Of a DNA stretch of 64,000 nt, positions 54,712 through 62,149 are shown piece by piece. Below the pieces are notes generated by a model. It saw only the letters and a list, made by a program, of their open reading frames with translations. It made no database searches and was not told the origin of the DNA. The DNA comes from Virgifigura deserti. Its GTDB lineage: Bacteria > Pseudomonadota > Alphaproteobacteria > Dongiales > Dongiaceae. Both the position numbers and the translations under genes were made by a program. Location of the stretch: contig QOZR01000005.1 in assembly GCA_003576685.1 (NCBI GenBank), positions 186,001-250,000 on the forward strand, given 5' to 3'. The number at the start of each line of letters is the position of its first letter. Within the stretch, counting starts at the first letter, position 1.

Positions 54712-54737
54712 AAAAACCGCGCCTTGGGAGGCGCGGC
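54712..54737 (-). terminator. Rho-independent terminator downstream of rpmJ
   Basis: Read on the minus strand, a GC hairpin (CGCGCC with GGCGCG, 6-nt loop) is followed directly by five T residues. It starts about 65 nt after the rpmJ stop and precedes the glcD start region. Confidence 0.68.
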
Positions 54738-54802
54738 CTGTCCGTTCCGATTGCCGGCGGGTCTGGTTCCCGGCGGGTCACCGCCAGGGCGGCAAGCGCC
54801 GC

Positions 54803-54928
54803 TTAGCCCTGACGCGCCTTGAAGCGGGGGTTGGCCTTGTTGATGACGTAAACGCGGCCCTTGCGCCGAATCACCCGGCAGGCCTTGTGGCGCAACTTGG
54901 CCGACTTCAACGAATTCACGACCTTCAT
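54803..54928 (-). CDS. rpmJ: 50S ribosomal protein bL36
   Basis: A 41-residue ribosomal protein found by reading the gap between glcD and the methyltransferase gene. The sequence [20 protein letters not shown], then [20 protein letters not shown], matches the longer bL36 form of alphaproteobacteria. Only one cysteine of the zinc set is present (C17), so it is the zinc-independent type. It is normally a lone gene; a terminator follows. Confidence is high despite its size. Confidence 0.95.
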   Translation of the reverse strand: MKVVNSLKSAKLRHKACRVIRRKGRVYVINKANPRFKARQG

Positions 54929-55021
54929 GGTCCGATCCTCAATGGTCGCAAGCATGATCAAATGAAGGCCGGAACATAGGGAACGCGGCCGGCCCTGTCA
55001 ATTCCCGCGTGCGGCCGGCCT

Positions 55022-55996
55022 CTACCAGTCCGACAGCATCTTCTCGGCCACCTTCTTCAAGGCATAGATGCGATATACGCGCAGTTCGCCGCTGTCGAAG
55101 GCCGCCACCCGGCTCGTCCAGAGATTGACCTCTTCGGTGAGGCAACTGGCCATTTCGGGGTCGAGATCGCCGGCGGAGGCCGTCGCCGTAAAATTGGCCC
55201 AGCCCTGGATGATCATGCTGCGGACGGCGGCGGTCACGTCCTCGGTGATCCGGATGTCGAGCTTCAGGTCGGCAAGAAAATCGGTGTATTCCTGTGCCGT
55301 CCACGGGTGCGGTGCCACCGGCTCCTGCTTCATCCAGGCCTGGATCTCCGGACTCTCCTCGCCGCCGCGCCTGGTCAGCACATAATCGGTGAACAGAAGC
55401 TGGCCACGTTCCTTCAGGGCCAGATCGAGAATCCGCATGAGGCGGTGCTTGTCGACGATCGGGAAAAAGATGCTGTCGGCAAAAATGGCGTCGCAGCTGT
55501 TCAGCGACAGCTCGAATTTCTGCAGGTCGAACGGCGCGACCATCGCCTTCTTCGCCATTCCGGCCAGGTTCGACAGAGCCGCGCCGGCCTGGGCAAGCTC
55601 GTGGTCGCTCTCGAAGCCGGCGATCCAGACGCCGAATTCCCCGGCGATGGTGCGCGCGGGCCCGCCGAGCCCGGCGCCGAGATGCAGCATGCTCATCGCC
55701 GGGGTAAGGCCGAACGGCTTCACCAGCTCCAGGATATGGTCGGGCCCACCCGGGGCGCAAAATCCTTCGCCCCAGACCGCCTGAAGCATGCGAACGCGCG
55801 GCGAGTCCCAGGGCCGTTCGGGATCGCGGTAGCCCTTCTGCCGCGTCAGCGTGTCCTTGCCGTGCGATCGGCGGTCCCGCTTGCGGCGCCGGAGATACAG
55901 CTCGTTGCCGTCCCACCAGGCCTTCAAGCGCAGGCGGAATGGGATTTTCCCGGCAACGGCACGCTGCGGCTTCGAGCGTTCCGTCCCACGCACCAT
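55022..55996 (-). CDS. SAM-dependent methyltransferase-like protein
   Basis: A 324-residue protein. A basic N-terminal part (RLKAWWDGNELYLRRRKRDRR) precedes a class I methyltransferase fold; the motif I position reads MLHLGAGLGGPARTIA, followed by VWIAGFESD. A later FADSIFFPIVDKHRLM aligns with motif II. It resembles sterol/cyclopropane-type methyltransferases in spacing, but the acceptor is unknown. It lies 93 nt upstream of rpmJ in the same direction and divergent from the MATE pump gene. Confidence 0.8.
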   Translation of the reverse strand: MVRGTERSKPQRAVAGKIPFRLRLKAWWDGNELYLRRRKRDRRSHGKDTLTRQKGYRDPERPWDSPRVRMLQAVWGEGFCAPGGPDHILELVKPFGLTPAMSMLHLGAGLGGPARTIAGEFGVWIAGFESDHELAQAGAALSNLAGMAKKAMVAPFDLQKFELSLNSCDAIFADSIFFPIVDKHRLMRILDLALKERGQLLFTDYVLTRRGGEESPEIQAWMKQEPVAPHPWTAQEYTDFLADLKLDIRITEDVTAAVRSMIIQGWANFTATASAGDLDPEMASCLTEEVNLWTSRVAAFDSGELRVYRIYALKKVAEKMLSDW

Positions 55997-56173
55997 CGCT
56001 CAGCCCTCCTTCCGACGCGTCGCAGCGTAGGAATGTAGTGGTAAACATCTAATAAATATGGCGCTTTTGGCGAAACCCGCTCGGAAGGCGCGAATGCGGC
56101 GGCTCCAAGCCGGCTTGACCCGCGATGCAGGCCATGGACGGGTCACGGGAGAGGCTCTAATGTCGCCGCCGCC

Positions 56174-57577
56174 ATGACGATGAACACGACGCGCGCCACG
56201 ACGAGCGTTCAGGGCGCGCCGCTGGCGCAAGCCGGCTTCCCCCTCACCATCGGGCAGCATATCCGCCGCACCCTCGTCCTCGCGGTGCCGGTGATGTTCG
56301 CGCGGGCCGGACTCGTGATCATGGTGACCGTCGACACGGTGATGACCGGCCGGGCCGGGGCGCAGGAGCTCGCCTATTACGGCATCGGCTTGGCGCCGCA
56401 GCTCGTGATGCAGACGATCGGCATCGGCCTTCTGGTCGGCACCGTGGTCCTGTCGGCGCAGGCCGACGGCGCCGGCGAGACGGAGCGGTGCGGGCGGATC
56501 TGGCGTCTGGCGCTGATCCTCGCCCTCGGCCTTGGCCTCTTCTACGCAGTCGCGCTGCTCTGGGGCGAGGGCATCCTGCTGCTGATCGGCCAAACGCCCG
56601 ACATCGCCGCCGGCGGCGGCGCGGTGCTGCGCTACTTCGCCCTTGGCATGCCTGCCATCCTGATATTCATCGCCACCTCCGCCTTCCTCGAAGGCATCAG
56701 CCGGCCGCGCGCCGGCATGGTGGTGTCGCTGGGCGCGAATCTGGTCAATGCCGGACTCAACTGGATCTTCATCTTCGGGCATCTCGGGGCCCCTGCAATG
56801 GGCGCCGCCGGCGCCGCGCTCGCCACGTCGATCACCCGCTGGCTGATGGTGGCCGCGCTGGTCGGCTATGTTCTGACCATGCGGGACGCGGCGCGGTTCG
56901 GCGTCCACGTGCCGCTCGCCGGCCATTGGCGGATGCTTCGGACGCTGCTGCTTCTGGGCATCCCGCTTGCGGCCGCTATCGGGCTCGAGACCACGGCCTT
57001 CGCCGCCAGCACGACCTTCGCCGGCTGGATGGGCACGGCGCCGCTGGCCGGATTTCAGATCGCCTTCAACACGACGGCCCTCGTCTACATGCTGTCCATC
57101 GGCCTGTCGACGGCGACGGCGGTGCGGGTCGCCAACGCCATCGGCCGGCGGGACCGGGTCGGGCTGGCGCGCGCCGGCTGGACCGGGGTCGGGCTGGCGA
57201 TCCTGCTCATGCTTGCGGTTGCCGTGATCCTCAATCTGACCAGCGGCGCGATCGCGGCGATCTATACGGATGATATCGCGGTGCAGGCGATCGCGATCCC
57301 GGCGCTCGGCATCGTCGCCTGGCTCGTCATCGCCGACGGCGCCCAGGGCGTATTAATGGGCGCGATGCGCGGCGCCGGCGACGTGATCCTGCCGACGGCG
57401 ATCTATGGCTTGGCATTCTGGGGGCTGGCGATCCCCCTCGCCTATGGCCTCGGCGTCGCGGCCGGCTACGGCGTGCCGGGGCTGCTGTGGAGTCTCTGCG
57501 TCGGACTGATCGTGGCGATGGTGCTGCTCGCGCTGCGCTTCCACTTCCTTAGCAAGCAGGAGATCCGAGCTTTATGA
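56174..57577 (+). CDS. MATE-family efflux transporter
   Basis: A 467-residue multidrug and toxin extrusion protein with twelve predicted helices in two MatE halves (first: LAVPVMFARAGLVIMVTVDTVMTG; second: LLLGIPLAAAIGLETTAFAAS). It is a Na+- or H+-coupled exporter of cationic compounds. Its stop overlaps the start of the FAD oxidoreductase gene by 4 nt (ATGA), so the two are coupled. It is preceded by GC-rich sequence with no strong ribosome site; the ATG at 56180 is an alternative start. Confidence 0.92.
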   Translation: MTMNTTRATTSVQGAPLAQAGFPLTIGQHIRRTLVLAVPVMFARAGLVIMVTVDTVMTGRAGAQELAYYGIGLAPQLVMQTIGIGLLVGTVVLSAQADGAGETERCGRIWRLALILALGLGLFYAVALLWGEGILLLIGQTPDIAAGGGAVLRYFALGMPAILIFIATSAFLEGISRPRAGMVVSLGANLVNAGLNWIFIFGHLGAPAMGAAGAALATSITRWLMVAALVGYVLTMRDAARFGVHVPLAGHWRMLRTLLLLGIPLAAAIGLETTAFAASTTFAGWMGTAPLAGFQIAFNTTALVYMLSIGLSTATAVRVANAIGRRDRVGLARAGWTGVGLAILLMLAVAVILNLTSGAIAAIYTDDIAVQAIAIPALGIVAWLVIADGAQGVLMGAMRGAGDVILPTAIYGLAFWGLAIPLAYGLGVAAGYGVPGLLWSLCVGLIVAMVLLALRFHFLSKQEIRAL

Positions 57578-58713
57578 CATGTGACGATTTCCTGGGCGAT
57601 TTCCTGGTCATCGGAGCCGGCGTTTCCGGCGCCTCCGCTGCCTACGAGCTGGCGCGGCATGGCCGCGTCTTCCTCCTCGAAGGCGAGGCCGGACCCGGCT
57701 ATCACAGCACCGGGCGGTCGGCGGCCCTCTACACCCGAAACTTCGGGAACCGGGTCGTCCGCGCGCTCAATGCCGCCAGCCTGCCCTTCCTGCTCGACCC
57801 GCCGCCGGGTTTTGCCGAGCATCCGCTTCTGACGCCCCGCGGCTCGCTCACGATCGCCACCGCGGAGCATCGCGCCGCGATCGACCAACTGCTCGCGCTC
57901 GGCGGTGACGGGAACGAGATCCGCGAAATCACACCCGATCAGGCGGTCGAAATGGTTCCGATCCTGCGGCGCGAACGGATCGCCTTCGCCGCCTATGAGC
58001 CGGACGTCATGGACATGGACGTCAACGCGATCCATCAGGGATTCCTGAAAGGGCTGGCGGCGCGCGGCGGAACGCTCGTCTGCGGGGCCGCGGTGACGGC
58101 GATCGAGCGGCGCGGCGGCGCCTGGCAGGTCGCGACCGCCAGCGGCGGGGCCTTCGCTGCACCTGTTCTGATCAACGCCGCCGGCGCCTGGGCGGACGTG
58201 ATCGGCCGGCTGGCCGGCCTGGCGCCGATCGGGCTGGTCCCGAAGCGGCGCACCGCGGTCGTCGTCGATCTGCCGCCGGGCGTCAGCCCGCGCGCCTGGC
58301 CGGCCGTCGACGAGGCGGGCGAGGACAGCTATTTCAAGCCGGAGGCGGACGCGCTGATGGCCTCGCCCGGCGACGCGACGCCGGTTCCGCCCGGAGATGT
58401 GCAGCCGGAGGAATTGGATGTCGCGATCGTCGCCGACTGGCTGGAACGCGCGACGCATCTCGAGGTGCGCCGCATCGCCCATAAATGGGCCGGGCTTCGC
58501 AGCTTCGTCGCCGACGACGCGCCGGTTGTCGGCCGCGACCCCACCGCGGAGGGCTTCTACTGGCTGGCCGGACAGGGCGGCTACGGCATTATGATGGCCG
58601 AGGCGCTCGGGCGCGCGACTGCCGCCCTGGTGGCGACGAACACGCTGCCGGCGGATATCACCGCCGGCGGCGTCACGGCCACCGACCTGGCGCCCGACCG
58701 TTTGCGGCGCTGA
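57574..58713 (+). CDS. FAD-dependent amine/amino-acid oxidoreductase (DAO family)
   Basis: A 379-residue flavoprotein of the D-amino-acid oxidase (DAO) fold. The dinucleotide motif FLVIGAGVSGASAAYELARHG starts at residue 10, and GGYGIMMAEALGR is the C-terminal FAD-contact motif. It includes the TGRSAALYTRNFG segment seen in glycine oxidase and D-arginine dehydrogenase-like enzymes. The substrate may be a D-amino acid or N-methyl amine. It is coupled to the MATE pump. A small antisense gene overlaps its last 41 nt. Confidence 0.87.
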   Translation: MTCDDFLGDFLVIGAGVSGASAAYELARHGRVFLLEGEAGPGYHSTGRSAALYTRNFGNRVVRALNAASLPFLLDPPPGFAEHPLLTPRGSLTIATAEHRAAIDQLLALGGDGNEIREITPDQAVEMVPILRRERIAFAAYEPDVMDMDVNAIHQGFLKGLAARGGTLVCGAAVTAIERRGGAWQVATASGGAFAAPVLINAAGAWADVIGRLAGLAPIGLVPKRRTAVVVDLPPGVSPRAWPAVDEAGEDSYFKPEADALMASPGDATPVPPGDVQPEELDVAIVADWLERATHLEVRRIAHKWAGLRSFVADDAPVVGRDPTAEGFYWLAGQGGYGIMMAEALGRATAALVATNTLPADITAGGVTATDLAPDRLRR

Positions 58714-58873
58714 TCCGGCGGCGCGACGCAAGGGCTCCCCGTGCCCGGTCAATCGCCGCCCAGACCTCCGCCAGGGTCAGGCGGTCGCGGCGCAGGATGA
58801 ACTGCATCACCGGGTCGGAAATGATCTCCTCGACGGAGGGCTCGACGCCGGCGGTCGCGTATGGTCGTTTCAT
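58673..58873 (-). CDS. Small hypothetical protein overlapping the oxidoreductase 3' end
   Basis: 66 residues starting KRPYATAGVEPSVEEIISDP, with VMQFILRRDRLTLAEVWAAI, predicted as two amphipathic helices. I recall unnamed small alphaproteobacterial proteins of the same kind (EPSxEExxSDP...MRRDxLT), but no function is known. Its last 41 nt are antisense to the end of the DAO-family gene. It is followed upstream, on the same strand, by another small gene at 58920. Confidence 0.6.
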   Translation of the reverse strand: MKRPYATAGVEPSVEEIISDPVMQFILRRDRLTLAEVWAAIDRARGALASRRRISAANGRAPGRWP

Positions 58874-58919
58874 CACTCTATTCCCGGGATATAGCTTGGA
58901 GGCGGGCGGAGCATCGCCG

Positions 58920-59141
58920 TCATGCGGCCGGCGCTTCGCCTTCGGCGATCCAGAAAGCCCGTGAGCCGCCGGTTGCCGCCTCGGCGAGGATCTTCGACAC
59001 GGCGAAGTTCGCTTCCGCCTGGGACGCCTCATGGAAACGCTCCCGGTAGACGGTGACGGCCCGCTCGAAGGCGAGATATTCGGGACCACCGCGCCGCAGG
59101 GCGTCCCGGTAGGTAAAGAAGACGGCATCTGCGACGATCAT
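58920..59141 (-). CDS. Small hypothetical protein
   Basis: 73 residues, mostly helical (FFTYRDALRRGGPEYLAFER, then VYRERFHEASQAEANFAVS). GAGGAG lies 7 nt before the ATG at 59141. There is no signal peptide or cysteine. Its order with the gene at 58673 (46-nt gap, same strand) suggests a two-gene unit of unknown role. Confidence 0.6.
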   Translation of the reverse strand: MIVADAVFFTYRDALRRGGPEYLAFERAVTVYRERFHEASQAEANFAVSKILAEAATGGSRAFWIAEGEAPAA

Positions 59142-59448
59142 CTCCAACTCCTCATCCCAGCACTCCCCTCACAGCGCATTTTTGCGCATCTCTGCGGATG
59201 CGAAGAGGAAGCGTAGCGTTCTTCGGCGCGGCGGCGCCTTAATCTGGATCAGGCCAGCAAGGAATTGGTTGCATCACGGCCAACAGTCGAACGCCCTCAT
59301 ATGTTGCTCCGACTCGGCGCAATGGAATCGGTGGAAAGGCTTGCCGAGCCGATGCACCGGTGCGCCCGCGATACCATTTTCTACGCTCATGACTGATGGA
59401 CGGTCGGGCTCTATACTGTCGAAGTCAGAACGACAACAGGGATAGGGC
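59142..59448. other. Intergenic region without a gene
   Basis: 307 bp between a small minus-strand gene and the plus-strand gene at 59449. I see a short hairpin CGCATC-TCTGCG-GATGCG (59185-59202) and no credible coding sequence. The promoter of the unknown gene at 59449 should lie here, but no clear box is seen. Confidence 0.55.
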
Positions 59449-60087
59449 ATGAAGAACGAAGACCGACTGCCGAACACCGCCGACGATCTCATCGGCGCGC
59501 TCGAATCGGCGCAAAAGGGAAGCAGGACACTCGACGTTCAACTCGCCTTCAAGCTCGGCGAAGCCGGTGGCAGCATGGAGGATTTCCCGGCAACGACGCG
59601 GCTGCCGGCGAAGTGGCATGCGCTGGGGGACTTTCCGGCCATCGCGAAGATCATGCTGGACGAGGGTTTCTCGTGGCAGAGCGTGTGCGACGTGCTGGAT
59701 TGCGAAGCGCCCGCCTACACCACGTCGCTCGACGCCGGCATTCCGGGAGAGAATATCGTCTTCGTGATCCGATCCGCAAAGCGGAATCAGTGGGGCGCCA
59801 TTCATAAGACCGCCGATGGCGAGGAGATCTTCGGCTGGGGCGCGACGGAGGTCCTCGCCCGGCGGACCGCCGCGTTGAAGGGATGGGAGAGAGCAACCGC
59901 CGCAATGCCGGAGATGACGCAACCGGACGCATCCTCCCAGAACGGCTTACACCACGATGTACGGACAGAGTCAGCCGGACGCCGTAAATCTGTAATAAAC
60001 GGCGAGCATCACGCGGTGAGAACCGAAAAATCCCTGGAAGAAGCCTTCGCAGAGCAGGAAGATCGTGATTGGGAGATCTTGTTTTAG
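59449..60087 (+). CDS. Hypothetical protein, possible phage-type sandwich-domain relative
   Basis: A 212-residue protein. The opening DDLIGALESAQKGSRTLDVQLAF and the inner APAYTTSLDAGIPGE resemble the L-I-x-x-L-E...TTSLDAA arrangement of small phage-associated proteins seen in rhizobial genomes. That is pattern memory, not a verified match. The last 60 residues are polar and low complexity (TESAGRRKSVINGEHH, EKSLEEAFAEQEDRDWEILF). No neighbouring phage genes are present. Base composition is lower in GC than neighbours, compatible with acquisition. Confidence 0.6.
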   Translation: MKNEDRLPNTADDLIGALESAQKGSRTLDVQLAFKLGEAGGSMEDFPATTRLPAKWHALGDFPAIAKIMLDEGFSWQSVCDVLDCEAPAYTTSLDAGIPGENIVFVIRSAKRNQWGAIHKTADGEEIFGWGATEVLARRTAALKGWERATAAMPEMTQPDASSQNGLHHDVRTESAGRRKSVINGEHHAVRTEKSLEEAFAEQEDRDWEILF

Positions 60088-60160
60088 CTCTGGGGATTAG
60101 GCAATAGTTTCTTGGATCGAATGCGCGGACTTGGCGCGGCCGTCGCAATCGTTCTTCTTG

Positions 60161-60232
60161 GAGCCCGACCCGATCACATAGAAACGATGTGATCGGTGAA
60201 TCGGTCTCTAATTATTTGAGTTTGAGCACGAT
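60161..60232. repeat. Inverted flanking repeat of mipZ, copy 1
   Basis: This copy contains GATCACAT...ATGTGATC (an internal hairpin) followed by GGTGAATCGGTCTCTAATTA. The reverse complement of 61207-61279 matches it with about 84 percent identity over 68 nt by eye. Both copies are intergenic. Confidence 0.78.
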
Positions 60233-60374
60233 CGCCATTCTGTATTGACGGCCGGCACAGACTGGCCAGGGGGGGCTTCTGTTTACCAACATAACACCCG
60301 ACCGAAATGCTGACCGCGGCCCCGAGGCAGCCTCCACCCGCTTCAGCATCAGACGATCGCGCCCCCATGTCATC

Positions 60375-61172
60375 GTGCTCGGCAACGAGAAGGGCGGCTC
60401 GGGAAAATCGACCACGGCCATGCATTTGGCTGTCGCCCTGATGAAGAACGGCTACAGGGTGGGCACGCTCGATCTGGACGCACGGCAGGGTACGTTCTCA
60501 CGCTATATCGACAATCGGCGCAGCCTGGTCGAGGAGACCGGACTGCCTCTGCCGCTGCCCGAGCACCGCCGCGTCTTCCGCTCCGAGGCCGCCGCGCGCG
60601 CCGAGGCGGAAGCCGAGGAGGAGACGAAGCTGCGGACGGCGCTGGCCGAGCTGGGCGATCGCGACTTCATCGTCGTCGACACGCCCGGCAGCGATTCTCA
60701 CCTCTCCCGCGTCGGCCACACCAATGCCGATACGCTGATCACGCCGCTCAATGACAGCTTTCTCGATATCGACCTTCTCGCCCGCATCGACCGGGAAGGT
60801 CGCAAGGTGCTGGCGCCCAGCGTCTACAGCCAAATGGTCTGGGAGCAGCGCCAGCGGCGCGCGTTGAGCGGCCGCCCGCCGATCGACTGGGTGGTGATGC
60901 GCAACCGCCTCGGCCATGTCGACGCCCATAACAAGCGTGACATCGCCCGCCTGCTGGACCAGCTGGCGAAGCGGCTCGGCTTCCGCGTCGCGCCCGGCTT
61001 CGGCGAGCGCGTGATCTTCCGCGAGCTGTTCCACAAGGGATTGACGCTGCTCGACCTGCGGGCCGAGCGCTCCGGCGCGCCGTTCAGCGTGAGCCACGCC
61101 GCCGCCCGTCAGGAGGTCCTGGCGCTGCTCGACGCGATCGGTCTGTCGGAACGCGCCGAAGTGTCACTTTAG
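60375..61172 (+). CDS. mipZ: Division-plane positioning ATPase MipZ
   Basis: A ParA/MinD-type ATPase that forms a gradient from the pole with ParB and blocks FtsZ assembly away from midcell. The deviant Walker A is GNEKGGSGKST; the family-typical DLDARQGTFSRYIDNRR, DTPGSDSHLSR, TPLNDSFLDIDLL, ALSGRPPIDWVVMRNRL and RVIFRELFHKGLTLLDL are all present. 265 residues are counted from the GTG at 60375, but this lacks the beta-1 strand residues PHVIV that precede it in frame. No ATG, GTG or TTG occurs upstream in that frame before a stop at 60246. ATG 60307 opens MLTAAPRQPPPASASDDRAP in another frame, which meets the mipZ frame if one C were added to the C5 tract at 60362-60366. Confidence 0.93.
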   Translation: MLGNEKGGSGKSTTAMHLAVALMKNGYRVGTLDLDARQGTFSRYIDNRRSLVEETGLPLPLPEHRRVFRSEAAARAEAEAEEETKLRTALAELGDRDFIVVDTPGSDSHLSRVGHTNADTLITPLNDSFLDIDLLARIDREGRKVLAPSVYSQMVWEQRQRRALSGRPPIDWVVMRNRLGHVDAHNKRDIARLLDQLAKRLGFRVAPGFGERVIFRELFHKGLTLLDLRAERSGAPFSVSHAAARQEVLALLDAIGLSERAEVSL

Positions 61173-61217
61173 AGTACGATCCGATCAGGTTGACCCATCC
61201 TGATCGGATCGTACTCT
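61171..61217. repeat. Perfect 19-bp-stem palindrome overlapping the mipZ stop
   Basis: AGAGTACGATCCGATCAGG pairs perfectly with its reverse complement across a 9-nt loop. It begins inside the TAG stop of mipZ. There is no T-run after it. It directly abuts and partly overlaps the second flanking repeat (61207-61279), so it may belong to the same element family. It could stabilise or end the mipZ transcript. Confidence 0.75.
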
Positions 61218-61279
61218 CATTCAAATAATTAGAGACTGATTCACCGATCACATCAGTTCGATGTGATCGGATCAGGCTC
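61207..61279. repeat. Inverted flanking repeat of mipZ, copy 2
   Basis: In opposite orientation to copy 1 at 60161. It contains TCAAATAATTAGAGACTGAT and the internal hairpin GATCACATC-AGTTC-GATGTGATC. Together the two copies bracket mipZ. Confidence 0.78.
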
Positions 61280-61374
61280 TAAAATGGATTCGTTCGCAAG
61301 CTTCGGGAAGATCCCCACCCCGGCGGCGCGTAACGTCCTCCTCGACTGGAAATGCCGGAAGAGGATGACAGACC

Positions 61375-61623
61375 GTGACCGCCATGCGCCCCGCAAGACC
61401 GCAACCGGATATCCCTCGGCCGGACGCGACCAAGGGCACGGATCCGCTCTGGAGCGCCCCGTCGAAATGGATCGACCCGACGATCCGAACGCTCCTCCGG
61501 TGGGAGGATCGCCGCCGGCAACGCCGGGCGCTCCTTTATCTCAGCGACGCGATGCTCAAGGACATCGGATTGTCCCGCGCGGATGTCGAGAACGAGGCCG
61601 CCAAGCCCTTCTGGATGCCCTAG
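61375..61623 (+). CDS. DUF1127 small protein
   Basis: 82 residues ending in the DUF1127 core RRRQRRALLYLSDAMLKDIGLSRADVENE, with the typical terminal KPFW. The N-terminal half is proline rich. These Arg-rich proteins are stress or RNA-turnover associated in alphaproteobacteria. The GTG at 61375 or ATG at 61384 are both possible starts. A hairpin overlaps the stop codon. This is the second DUF1127 gene in the window. Confidence 0.82.
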   Translation: MTAMRPARPQPDIPRPDATKGTDPLWSAPSKWIDPTIRTLLRWEDRRRQRRALLYLSDAMLKDIGLSRADVENEAAKPFWMP

Positions 61624-61649
61624 TACCACCTTTCGTAGAAAGTTGGTAC
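61623..61649 (+). terminator. Hairpin overlapping the DUF1127 stop codon
   Basis: GTACCA-C-CTTTC-GTA-GAAAG-T-TGGTAC forms a stem of 11 pairs with one C/T mismatch and a 3-nt loop. It starts at the last base of the TAG stop. There is no T-run. It could be a weak terminator or 3' stabiliser. Confidence 0.4.
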
Positions 61650-61663
61650 GTGAGTTTAACTCT

Positions 61664-61732
61664 AAGTACCTGATTCACACGCAAATTCGAGAAACGGAGC
61701 GTTTCGCGAATTTGTGCGACCAAGTACTAGGC
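61664..61732. repeat. Palindromic intergenic repeat, copy B
   Basis: Between the convergent DUF1127 and DUF427 genes. The arms AGTACCTGATTCACACGCAA and AAATTCGAGAAACG are mirrored as CGTTTCGCGAATTTGTGCG and CAAGTACT. It aligns with the reverse complement of copy A (4741-4811) at about 56 of 69 positions without gaps. Confidence 0.78.
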
Positions 61733-61740
61733 GGCACTGC

Positions 61741-62139
61741 TCAGGACGGTTCGACGACGATCTCGTCCATCTTGTGGATGTAGAACGCCAGCCGGTCACG
61801 TACTCCGGCCGTCTCGTCATAGGGCGCGAGATAGCTCCAGACCGCGTTTTCGCTCGTCTTCCCATCTGCGGTGAGCGTCCAGTAGGACGCATCGCCCTTG
61901 AAGGGGCAGTGCGTCCGGTGGCTTGTCGGCGTCAGCAGATCCATTCGGACATCCTCGCGCGGGAAATAGAAGACCGGCGCATGGCCGGTCTCCTTCACCG
62001 TCAGGACATCGGCGCTGTCCGCGACCGCGACGCCGTTGAAGAGGACGCGCACGCGCTTGCCCTCGCGCAGCAGGTCGACCCGATAACCGGGATGCTTCTT
62101 GAATCCCGGAGCCTTGTTGTCGCTGGACTCGTTGAGCAT
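61741..62139 (-). CDS. DUF427 domain protein
   Basis: A 132-residue protein of the DUF427 family. The region VLFNGVAVADSADVLTVKETG, followed by PVFYFPREDVRMDLL, and then THCPFKGDASYWTL is the family signature. Function is not established. It has no signal peptide. It lies 10 nt downstream of the molybdenum hydroxylase gene on the same strand, so cotranscription is likely. Confidence 0.9.
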   Translation of the reverse strand: MLNESSDNKAPGFKKHPGYRVDLLREGKRVRVLFNGVAVADSADVLTVKETGHAPVFYFPREDVRMDLLTPTSHRTHCPFKGDASYWTLTADGKTSENAVWSYLAPYDETAGVRDRLAFYIHKMDEIVVEPS

Positions 62140-62149
62140 GAATTGCCTC

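Noticed and set aside
54939..56048. A 369-codon minus-strand frame over the methyltransferase-like gene
   Set aside because: It is in another frame of the same strand and runs past the real start into repetitive arginine-rich sequence; the 324-residue frame carries the methyltransferase motifs.
60161..61279. The repeat-flanked mipZ segment as an integron cassette or transposon
   Set aside because: No recombinase, terminal duplication or attC-like fold is present, and mipZ is a core gene; repeats alone are reported instead.
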